Of a stretch of DNA of 11,214 nt, positions 1 through 5,356 are shown one piece after another. Each line of letters opens with the position of its first letter. Position 1 is the first letter of the stretch. Below the pieces are notes generated by a model. It was given only the letters and a program-made list of their open reading frames with translations. It was not told where the DNA came from and did no database searches. This DNA comes from Rubrobacteraceae bacterium (GTDB lineage: Bacteria; Actinomycetota; Rubrobacteria; Rubrobacterales; Rubrobacteraceae). The position numbers were made by a program, and so were the translations under genes. Where the stretch lies: positions 1 through 11,214 of the forward strand of contig JARDZQ010000064.1 of assembly GCA_029240775.1 (NCBI GenBank), given 5' to 3'.

Positions 1-1
1 A

Positions 2-355
2 GTCTCGGTCGGGGAGGGCGAAGCCGAGGCTACCATGCTCGTCTTCTTCGCCACCTGGTGTCCACACTGCCAGGACGAGGCCCCGGTCATGAGCGAACTC
101 GAGAGCCAGTACGAAGGTCTCCAGATGGTCATGATCGGCATAGACGGCGAGGACAACCCAGAGAAAGTGCAGCAGTTCGTCGAGGAGTACGATATCGAGA
201 GCCCGGCGGTCTACGATCCCGCTCTAGGTCCCGAGTACGGGGTCTCAGGCTACCCCACTACGTACGTGCTCGATGGGGAGAACCGGGTGGTCGGAGCCCA
301 CTCCGGCGAGGCCCCGAGGGAGGTCTACGAGGGTTGGATCGAGGAGGCCCTCTAG
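2..355 (+). CDS. TlpA/ResA-like thioredoxin-fold protein (5' truncated by window)
   Basis: This is the C-terminal part of a thiol-disulfide oxidoreductase of the TlpA/ResA (AhpC-TSA/Redoxin) class. The frame is open from base 2. An ATG at 35 exists, but the reading continues upstream of it, and that ATG falls inside the first beta strand (M-L-V-F-F), so the true start lies before the window. The redox motif W-C-P-H-C has its cysteines at codons 59-61 and 68-70. The cis-proline loop (G-Y-P-T-T-Y-V-L-D) lies near 260-286, as expected for a thioredoxin fold. Family members usually have an N-terminal signal or membrane anchor and act outside the membrane on protein disulfides or cytochrome maturation. 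That end is not visible here, so location is unknown. The stop is followed after 15 nt by the GCS2-type ligase, which suggests one transcript. The fold is certain; the substrate is not. Confidence 0.9.
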   Translation, partial: VSVGEGEAEATMLVFFATWCPHCQDEAPVMSELESQYEGLQMVMIGIDGEDNPEKVQQFVEEYDIESPAVYDPALGPEYGVSGYPTTYVLDGENRVVGAHSGEAPREVYEGWIEEAL

Positions 356-370
356 GGTGAAGGAGACGCA

Positions 371-1501
371 ATGCCCATAGAGTTCAAGGCCGACGGTGCG
401 CGCTACACTTTAGGGGTCGAGGAGGAGCTCCACGTCGTCGACGCCACGACCGCGGAGCTCGCCCCCAAGATCGACGAGATCATGGCCCGCCTCCCCGACG
501 ACCTGGCCGAGTTCGTCTCCTACGAGCTCTTCCAGTCCGTCCTCGAGATCAAGACGCCAATCTGCCAGACCGCGGCCGAGGCCGAGAAGCACCTGCGCGA
601 GCTGAGGGGCAGGATCGCTTCGTGGGCCGCGGCCTGCGACGCTTCTCTGGCTGCGGCAGGCACGCATCCCTTCTCGCGCTACAGGGACCAGAGAGTCACG
701 GACCAAGAGCGCTACAGAAAGGTCATCGAGACCCTGCGCTGGATCGCCGAGCGGGAGGTGATCTTCGGCCAGCACGTCCACGTGGCTGTCCCCGGCCCCG
801 AGGAGTGCATCCAGGCCCACAACCGCCTCGCGGAATACGCCCCGCTCCTGCTGGCTCTCTCGGCCAACTCCCCGTACTGGCAGGGGATGGACACGGGCTA
901 CGAGTCCACCCGGGTGAAGATCTTCGAGTCCTTCCCCCGCGCCGGGATGCCACCGGCCTTCCCTGACTACGAGGCCTTCGAGAACTACGTCGACCTGATG
1001 GTCGAGGCCGGCGCGATGGACGACTACACGTTCTGCTGGTGGGACGTGCGGCCCCACCCGAAGATAGGCACGATAGAGCTCCGCATCCCTGACACCCAGA
1101 CGAGCCTGAAGCCCGCGGTTGCCCTGAGCGCCCTGACCCAGTGCCTCGTCGCCCGCTCCCTCGAAGACGCGGCCCCGCAAGGCCCATACGACCGCGAGCT
1201 GGCCATAGAGAACAAGACGCGCGCCGCGCGCCACGGTATGGACGCCGCCTTCTACGACGCCGACGAAAAGATCACCGTCCCCGCCCGCGACCTGGCCCGC
1301 TCCCAGGTCGAGCAGCTCCGTCCCATCTCCCAGGACCTCTCCTGCGAGAACGAGCTGCTGAACGTCCTCGAGATAGTCGAGAGCGGGACCGGCAGCCAGC
1401 GCCAGCGCCGCACCTACGAAGAGAGCGGCGATTTCCTGGACGTGGTGGCTTTCCTCATAGAAGGGACACGCCCGGCCCTCGCCGCCGAGGAACAGAGCTG
1501 A
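371..1501 (+). CDS. ybdK: Carboxylate-amine ligase, GCS2 / YbdK family (putative glutamate-cysteine ligase type 2)
   Basis: ATP-dependent carboxylate-amine ligase of the GCS2 family (Pfam PF04107; the YbdK/GshA-related branch). At 376 aa it is full length. Motifs seen: G-V-E-E-E at residues 15-19, the H-V-H-V metal/ATP region at 136-139, the block S-A-N-S-P-Y-W-Q-G at 164-172, S-F-P-R-A-G-M-P-P-A-F at 187-197, and W-W-D-V-R-P at 223-228 followed by E-L-R-I-P-D-T-Q-T-S. The ATG at 371 is well placed behind A-A-G-G-A-G at 360-365. Members join glutamate to cysteine or another amine, and most are of unproven substrate. The adjacent thioredoxin-like gene fits a thiol-redox role. I recall reports that Rubrobacter contains glutathione rather than mycothiol, which would make a gamma-glutamylcysteine role plausible, but that is memory plus inference. 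Family assignment is firm; specificity is open (EgtA-like or an unrelated ligase also possible). Confidence 0.93.
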   Translation: MPIEFKADGARYTLGVEEELHVVDATTAELAPKIDEIMARLPDDLAEFVSYELFQSVLEIKTPICQTAAEAEKHLRELRGRIASWAAACDASLAAAGTHPFSRYRDQRVTDQERYRKVIETLRWIAEREVIFGQHVHVAVPGPEECIQAHNRLAEYAPLLLALSANSPYWQGMDTGYESTRVKIFESFPRAGMPPAFPDYEAFENYVDLMVEAGAMDDYTFCWWDVRPHPKIGTIELRIPDTQTSLKPAVALSALTQCLVARSLEDAAPQGPYDRELAIENKTRAARHGMDAAFYDADEKITVPARDLARSQVEQLRPISQDLSCENELLNVLEIVESGTGSQRQRRTYEESGDFLDVVAFLIEGTRPALAAEEQS

Positions 1502-1529
1502 AGTAGCGTTCAGCTATCAGCCAAGATAA

Positions 1530-2072
1530 GTGAACGAAGTCGAAACCCGGAGGCTCCTGCTGCGCCGGTGGCGGAGCGAGGATCTGGACCCTTACGCGCG
1601 CATCTGCGCCGACGCCGAAGCTATGCAGTACATCGGCAGCGGCGCTCCTCTCACTCGGGAGCAGAGCGAGGCGCAGATCTCTCGTTTCGTCCGCCACTGG
1701 GACGAGCACGGCTTTGGGTTGTGGGCCGTGGAGCACAGGACGTCCGGCGCGTTCGTCGGCTTCGTCGGCCTTGTTCACCAGGACGAGTGGATCGAGGGCG
1801 AGCACAAGACCGAGGTGGGCTGGCGGCTCGACCCCGCTTACTGGGGAAGGGGTTTTGCCACGGAGGGCGCGGTGGCGAGCGTGCGCTACGGGTTCGAGGA
1901 GCTCGGCCTGGAGCGGATCATCAGCATCATCCAGCCCGCGAACGCGGCCTCGCGGCGCGTCGCCGAGAAGGCTGGGCTGACCCCACAAGGCGAGGTCCGC
2001 TGGCGGGGCAACGACGTGATCTGGTACGCCATAGACCGCGAGGAATGGTGTAAGCCAGAAGCTGAAGGCTGA
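1530..2072 (+). CDS. GNAT family N-acetyltransferase (RimJ/RimL-like)
   Basis: A 180-aa single-domain acetyltransferase of the Acetyltransf_3 (PF13302) type. It opens with the usual E-T-R-R-L-L-L-R-R-W strand at residues 5-14. The acetyl-CoA pyrophosphate loop is G-R-G-F-A-T-E-G at 106-113, and the C-terminal N-A-A-S-R-R-V-A-E-K-A-G-L helix at 138-150 is characteristic. Such enzymes acetylate N-terminal amines of ribosomal proteins, or amino groups of small molecules and antibiotics; nothing here fixes the substrate. The start is a GTG at 1530, and the sequence before it (C-C-A-A-G-A-T-A-A) is at best a weak ribosome-binding site. It sits 28 nt after the ligase gene and could share its transcript. 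It converges on the Lrp-type gene with only 10 nt between stop codons, and no terminator hairpin is visible there. Confidence 0.9.
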   Translation: MNEVETRRLLLRRWRSEDLDPYARICADAEAMQYIGSGAPLTREQSEAQISRFVRHWDEHGFGLWAVEHRTSGAFVGFVGLVHQDEWIEGEHKTEVGWRLDPAYWGRGFATEGAVASVRYGFEELGLERIISIIQPANAASRRVAEKAGLTPQGEVRWRGNDVIWYAIDREEWCKPEAEG

Positions 2073-2082
2073 CCGCCGAAAG

Positions 2083-2364
2083 CTATTCCTCGAACCCCAG
2101 GCTCCACGCCCGATCCAGATCGTAATTCGAGTAGGCGCGGAAGGCCACCATCGTCTCGGTGCGGGCGACGCCGGGGACCTGGGCTATCTTCTCGGGGACT
2201 ATCTCGGCGAGGCGCTCGAAGTCCGGGATGCGGACCACGACGACGAGGTCGTAGGGACCGGTAACGGAGTAGGCCTCGGTGACACCCTCTATGCCCAGCA
2301 TCGCCTGGGCCGCCTCCTGGACTCTCTCCCGCTCCGTCCTCACGAGCACGATCGCCGTTACCAC
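2083..2364 (-). CDS. Stand-alone Lrp/AsnC ligand-binding (RAM) domain protein
   Basis: A 93-aa protein made of only the AsnC_trans_reg/RAM domain (PF01037); the DNA-binding helix-turn-helix of full Lrp/AsnC regulators is absent. The fold signature is present: first strand T-A-I-V-L-V at residues 3-8, the G-P-Y-D-L turn at 36-40, strand V-V-V-V-R, then V-P-G-V-A-R-T-E-T at 63-71. Full Lrp proteins use this domain to bind amino acids and to form octamers. Stand-alone versions can co-assemble with full-length paralogues or act as small-molecule sensors. It starts with GTG at 2364 behind a good AGGAGG on the minus strand. It follows the CARDB-like membrane protein by 12 nt, so the two are very likely one operon. 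The ligand is unknown. The extra tail of about 20 residues (Y-D-L-D-R-A-W and onward) is typical of actinobacterial stand-alone members in my experience, but I could not check this. Confidence 0.88.
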   Translation of the reverse strand: MVTAIVLVRTERERVQEAAQAMLGIEGVTEAYSVTGPYDLVVVVRIPDFERLAEIVPEKIAQVPGVARTETMVAFRAYSNYDLDRAWSLGFEE

Positions 2365-2370
2365 GCAGGC

Positions 2371-2376
2371 CCTCCT
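2371..2376 (-). promoter_or_regulatory. Ribosome-binding site for the RAM-domain gene
   Basis: On the minus strand the bases read AGGAGG, a full anti-SD match, 6 nt before the GTG at 2364. It directly abuts the TAG stop of the upstream gene (2377-2379). This decides the GTG start and indicates translation coupled to the upstream membrane protein. Confidence 0.8.
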
Positions 2377-3336
2377 CTACATCCCAAAGGTAACCGTCCC
2401 GGTGACGGTGTTGTTGTCCGGGTTCTCCTCGTACTTGACCGGACCCGCCTCGACGGTGACCTCCGCGGTCTCGTCCAGCTCGCCCGGCAGGAAGCCCCCC
2501 ACCTCCACGGTGGCCGTCCCGCCGTTGGCCCGCATCTGCGCGATCGTCGCCGTCTGCGCCTGGCGTTCGGCCCGGGTATTCAGGATGACCTCGACGTCGA
2601 CGTTCGTCTCGGGCACCTCGCCGCCGTTTACGACGGTGACGAAGAAGATCGGCTCGTCCGAGCCGGTCAGGACGACGTTCCCGTTCGGGTAGAGAGGTTG
2701 CCCGGCGACCTCGACGGCCGAGATCTGCACGCCGTGCAGGGCGTTCGGATCGTCGCGGGCGGCCCCGACGGCCGCGGGCGCGACCTTGAAGCCGAGCTCC
2801 TCGTAGTCCATAAAGGGTTCCGGCTCGCTCAGGTAGCTCTGGTCGCGTAGCTGGTCCGTCTCCTGAAGGGCGTCCTGAACCTCCGGAAGGTAGTGATTCC
2901 TCACGATGCCGTCGCTGAGGCGGAAGTCCTCGACCGCCGCGGCGAGAGTACCCTGGAAGCCATCCGCGTCGCCCGCCCCCTGCGCGAGCTGCTCCGTCGC
3001 CCTGGCCCTGATGCCTAGAGCGCTGACCAGGTAATGGTGGGCGTCCTCGAAGCCGGGGGGCACCTCCCCGTTCGTCAGGGCCTGCACATAGAGAGCGTCG
3101 GCCTCCCCGGCAACGCTCTGCAAGGCCCCCGCGTCGAGCCGCGCCGGGTCTCCATTCGCCCTTTGCAGGGCGCCCTGCAGTGTCTCGTTGCCCATGTTAG
3201 ACGACGTGCTCAGCTGGCTGTCCGCGTTCGTCACGTATTTGCGCACCTGGGTCGCCTCCTGGGTCGCCACGCAACCGCGGGCGACGAAGAAGATAAAGCC
3301 GAAGGCCATCACCAGGAGCAGGACGGAGCCGAGCAT
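2377..3336 (-). CDS. Membrane-anchored hypothetical protein with CARDB-like C-terminal domain
   Basis: A 319-aa protein when read from the ATG at 3336. Residues about 2-19 form one hydrophobic segment (L-G-S-V-L-L-L-V-M-A-F-G-F-I-F-F-V). Then comes a long, mostly helical, Gln/Ala/Asp-rich region (about 25-190), and from about 205 a beta-rich domain. That domain ends with N-P-D-N-N-T-V-T-G-T-V-T-F, the D-N-N ending typical of CARDB/APHP-type adhesion modules (PF07705). The likely topology is a short cytoplasmic end, one membrane anchor, and an outer domain facing the wall. The start is uncertain: the frame stays open without a stop to 3471, and the added 45 codons encode a Lys/Arg/Pro/Ser-rich tail just before the membrane segment, but with no ATG, GTG or TTG in it. 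The ATG at 3336 has no good ribosome-binding site. Function unknown; co-directional with the tRNA upstream and the RAM gene downstream. Confidence 0.8.
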   Translation of the reverse strand: MLGSVLLLVMAFGFIFFVARGCVATQEATQVRKYVTNADSQLSTSSNMGNETLQGALQRANGDPARLDAGALQSVAGEADALYVQALTNGEVPPGFEDAHHYLVSALGIRARATEQLAQGAGDADGFQGTLAAAVEDFRLSDGIVRNHYLPEVQDALQETDQLRDQSYLSEPEPFMDYEELGFKVAPAAVGAARDDPNALHGVQISAVEVAGQPLYPNGNVVLTGSDEPIFFVTVVNGGEVPETNVDVEVILNTRAERQAQTATIAQMRANGGTATVEVGGFLPGELDETAEVTVEAGPVKYEENPDNNTVTGTVTFGM

Positions 3337-3481
3337 GGTCAGCCAGGCCGGCAGCGCCCTCTCGCGGCGCTTCCTGGGGCGGCGGGGCTGCGACCTCTTG
3401 GGTCGCCCCGAGGGTCTTGCGCGGCGAGACTTCGGGGCGGACCTGTGGGATCTACGATCTATGCGTGCCCCCTAAGCGGTG

Positions 3482-3565
3482 TGGGCGAGGGGGGACTCGA
3501 ACCCCCACGGCCTCTCGGCCACTAGACCCTGAACCTAGCGCGTCTACCAATTCCGCCACTCGCCC
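3482..3565 (-). tRNA. tRNA-Leu (anticodon CAG)
   Basis: A complete class II tRNA on the minus strand. The acceptor stem pairs GGGCGAG (3559-3565) with CTCGCCC (3483-3489), and the discriminator is A at 3482. The D-arm holds the usual G-G-T-A-G-A-C-G-C. The anticodon stem pairs CTAGG with TCTAG around the loop TTCAGGG, giving anticodon CAG at 3529-3531, which reads CUG. The long variable arm G-G-C-C-G-A-G-A-G-G-C-C forms its own hairpin. The T-arm is GGGGG, TTCGAGT, CCCCC. The 3' CCA is not encoded (A-C-A follows the acceptor stem) and must be added by enzyme. CUG is a heavily used Leu codon in this GC-rich genome. The 5' end is directly preceded by a truncated duplicate of itself. Confidence 0.96.
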
Positions 3566-3629
3566 GCCCACGGCCTCTCGGCCACTAGACCCTGAACCTA
3601 GCGCGTCTACCAATTCCGCCACTCGCCCG
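3504..3629. repeat. Exact 63-bp tandem duplication (two copies) within tRNA-Leu
   Basis: Bases 3504-3566 and 3567-3629 are identical over all 63 positions, head to tail with no spacer, and identity runs one base further (3567 = 3630). The unit starts inside the T-stem of the intact tRNA and ends one base beyond its 5' end. This looks like a local slippage or unequal-crossover duplication. The lack of any mismatch means it is recent, under strong constraint, kept identical by conversion, or an assembly error. Confidence 0.95.
3567..3628 (-). pseudogene. 3'-truncated tRNA-Leu copy
   Basis: The upstream copy of the duplication, read on the minus strand. It holds the 5' acceptor strand (GGGCGAG), D-arm, anticodon arm with CAG, variable arm, and only three bases of the T-stem. 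It lacks the rest of the T-arm and the 3' acceptor strand. A single C (3566) then separates it from the 5' end of the intact tRNA. It cannot fold as a normal tRNA alone, though its acceptor strand could compete for the one 3' half downstream. It may be inert, or a leader that affects tRNA processing. Confidence 0.8.
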
Positions 3630-3666
3630 CGGGCCCCCTCCAAGGAACCGTCTTGAGACGCCTGGG

Positions 3667-3696
3667 ATTGTACCAAGCCCGGGGCCACAAGGCTAA
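3667..3696 (-). promoter_or_regulatory. Candidate promoter for the tRNA-Leu transcript
   Basis: On the minus strand a TACAAT -10-like box (3667-3672) lies 38 nt before the truncated tRNA copy, with TTAGCC (3691-3696) 18 nt further upstream as a weak -35. Only the -10 box is convincing. A transcript from here would contain the truncated copy, the intact tRNA and perhaps the membrane-protein gene. Confidence 0.4.
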
Positions 3697-3725
3697 CGCC
3701 CCGTTAAACGCCCTGCGGCCATTAG

Positions 3726-3754
3726 TATCAAAGGGGTGGCATAGCCTATACAAT
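3726..3754 (+). promoter_or_regulatory. Candidate promoter for the kinase/cell-wall operon
   Basis: TACAAT at 3749-3754, within T-A-T-A-C-A-A-T from 3747, is a good -10 box. TATCAA at 3726-3731, 17 nt upstream, is a weak -35. Transcription would begin near 3761, only a few bases before the GTG at 3767, so the first kinase would have a very short or no leader. The rest of 3630-3766 holds no gene that I can support. Confidence 0.5.
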
Positions 3755-3766
3755 AAAACCCCGACG

Positions 3767-5350
3767 GTGGCCGAGACGCGCTACATCGAGGGACAGGGGC
3801 GATACGAGCTGGCCGAGATGGTCGGGCGCGGCGGCTTCGCAACCGTCTGGCGGGCCAAGGCCATAGGAGGACCGTCGCGCGGTGGCGACGTCGCCGTCAA
3901 GATCATCCCCGTCTACAGCGCCGGCGAGCGCTCGCGAGCTTTGAGAGAAGGCCAGATCGCCGAGGGCTTGCGCCACAAGAACATAGTCGAGACCCTGGAG
4001 GTCATCCCGGGCGACCACGAGATCTACCTGATCACCGAGTACGTGCGCGGGATGCCGCTGGACGAGGCGGCGAAGACCTACGACATCGATGAGATCGTGG
4101 ACGCCCTCTCCCAGATCCTCGAAGCCCTGGTCTACGCCCATGGCCAGGGGATAATCCACCGCGACATAAAGCCGCAGAACGCCCTCGTTGACTCCCGGGG
4201 GCGCGTGAAGCTGACGGACTTCGGGGTCGCCTACCGTGCAGGCGACACGCGCCTTACCCGCGTGGGCTTCGCCGTCGGCACCCCTGGCTACATCGCGCCG
4301 GAGATCCTGGACGGCGCTGACCCAAGCGCGCTTACGGACATCTACGCCGTCGGGGCGACCGCCCGCGCCCTTCTGGCCCACCAGCCCTACGAGCCGCCCC
4401 CGCGCCTGCGCGAGTTCGTGAACAGGGCAACCTCCCCGAACCCTGCCCACCGCCCCCAGAGCGCCTGGGCCGCCCTGAAGCTCCTGACCGGGCGCAAGGC
4501 CCCGTCCGGCAGCGTGCCAGCCGGGCGCAAGTCCCTCGACGAGGTCCCCTTACTGTTCTCGGAGAGCGCCCTGCGCGTGATCAACGGCCTCGCCGCAGGC
4601 TACCTCGGCTTCGTCCTCACCTCGAGCCTTCTGGGCCGGAACGGCGCGGAATCTTTGGGGATAGCCGCCGGCTTCGGGGTGGCGGGCTACCTGCTGCCGC
4701 GCCTCGCCGCTTTGGGGGTGATAGTGGCGCTCGCGGTGGCGCTTCTGCGCAACGGCGTCGGCCTCGGGTTCGCGGTGCTCGTGCCAGCGATCGGCGGGGT
4801 CTGGGCCGTGGGTGTCGGCTCCCTCAACGGGGACATCGGCCGCTCACCTCTGGGGCCCATGCTCGCCGTGCCGCTCGCCCTCGTGGGCCTCGGTGCCGGC
4901 CTGCCGCTCCTCTTCGGCACGCTCATGCGACCTTTGGGGGCCGCCCTCTCTTCGGCCGCCGGGGCGTTCGTCCTCGTGGGCTACGACCTCGCGGTGGAGG
5001 ACGCGCGCGTCCCCTACTCTGGTGTTATCTTCGACCAGATGCCGGCGACGTTGAGCATCCCGGAGCTCGTAGCCTGGGTGGGAGCGATCCTGGATTACGT
5101 CCGGGAAGACCACCCCGCCTTCCTGCTTTTGTTCGTGTTGTGGGCGGCGATGGGGCTCGCGATCTCGCTCGGGGAGTGGACCGGGCGGTGGCTCATCGGG
5201 CTCAGCGTGGCGGTGGGGGGCGGGGTACTCGGATACGCGCTGGCGGTCTCTGAGACATCGAGGGCCCTCTCGGATGCTGTGATTTCCCTCGGGCTCGCAG
5301 CTATAATGTATGCGGTGTTGCGGTATCTCGTCGCGAGGGTGAGAGGGTAG
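3767..5350 (+). CDS. Ser/Thr protein kinase fused to a polytopic membrane domain
   Basis: A 527-aa Hanks-type kinase counted from the GTG at 3767. Motifs: glycine loop G-R-G-G-F-A-T-V (20-27), ATP lysine in V-A-V-K (K45), probable helix-C glutamate E61, catalytic H-R-D-I-K-P-Q-N (D133), D-F-G (D151), and G-T-P-G-Y-I-A-P-E (171-179). All catalytic residues are present. The C-lobe is short: only about 38 residues separate D191 (T-D-I-Y-A-V-G) from R229 (A-H-R-P-Q-S), where usual bacterial kinases have roughly 65-75, so the helix-G region is reduced. After a linker (about 241-265), residues about 270-525 are hydrophobic, with some eight to ten membrane segments. There is no PASTA domain. The frame is open upstream to a TTG at 3653, but that stretch contains the promoter-like sequence and aligns with no kinase region, so I prefer the GTG. 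It leads the operon, 6 nt before fhaA. What the membrane domain senses is unknown. Confidence 0.88.
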   Translation: MAETRYIEGQGRYELAEMVGRGGFATVWRAKAIGGPSRGGDVAVKIIPVYSAGERSRALREGQIAEGLRHKNIVETLEVIPGDHEIYLITEYVRGMPLDEAAKTYDIDEIVDALSQILEALVYAHGQGIIHRDIKPQNALVDSRGRVKLTDFGVAYRAGDTRLTRVGFAVGTPGYIAPEILDGADPSALTDIYAVGATARALLAHQPYEPPPRLREFVNRATSPNPAHRPQSAWAALKLLTGRKAPSGSVPAGRKSLDEVPLLFSESALRVINGLAAGYLGFVLTSSLLGRNGAESLGIAAGFGVAGYLLPRLAALGVIVALAVALLRNGVGLGFAVLVPAIGGVWAVGVGSLNGDIGRSPLGPMLAVPLALVGLGAGLPLLFGTLMRPLGAALSSAAGAFVLVGYDLAVEDARVPYSGVIFDQMPATLSIPELVAWVGAILDYVREDHPAFLLLFVLWAAMGLAISLGEWTGRWLIGLSVAVGGGVLGYALAVSETSRALSDAVISLGLAAIMYAVLRYLVARVRG

Positions 5351-5351
5351 G
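5341..5351 (+). promoter_or_regulatory. Purine-rich ribosome-binding site deciding the TTG start of fhaA
   Basis: The end of the kinase gene carries GAGAGGG and GGTAGG just before the TTG at 5357 (5 to 10 nt spacing, depending on which purine run is used). The resulting N-terminus, M-G-I-L-K-N-I-E, matches the usual FhaA start, so TTG is preferred over the internal ATG at 5387. Confidence 0.6.
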
Positions 5352-5356
5352 TTTCT

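Noticed and set aside
410..1234. A 274-codon minus-strand open frame opposite the GCS2-type ligase.
   Set aside because: Shadow frame; the plus strand carries the conserved family motifs.
2072..2083. Possible bidirectional terminator between the convergent acetyltransferase and RAM genes.
   Set aside because: Only 10 nt separate the stop codons, and no stable stem-loop with a T-tract is visible there.
3318..3336. Lipoprotein signal in the membrane protein (cysteine after the hydrophobic segment).
   Set aside because: The residues before the cysteine (V-A-R-G-C) do not fit the lipobox, so a plain membrane anchor is more likely.
3384..3409. GC-rich hairpin (GCGACC-TCTTG-GGTCGC with flanking G and C runs) downstream of the tRNA.
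   Set aside because: No T-tract follows on either strand, so it does not qualify as an intrinsic terminator; it lies in the possible coding extension of the membrane protein.
3034..3525. A 163-codon plus-strand frame ending in a G-E-G-G-L-E-P-P-R-P-like peptide.
   Set aside because: It is antisense to the CARDB-like gene, and its end is the well-known spurious translation of a tRNA T-arm and acceptor stem.
3452..3688. A minus-strand frame encoding a twice-repeated 21-residue peptide.
   Set aside because: It is the translation of the duplicated tRNA-Leu sequence; 63 bp is a multiple of three, so the repeat stays in frame. Not a protein gene.
3653..3766. N-terminal extension of the first kinase to a TTG at 3653.
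   Set aside because: The stretch holds a promoter-like -10 box, the TTG has no ribosome-binding site, and the encoded residues resemble no kinase N-terminus.
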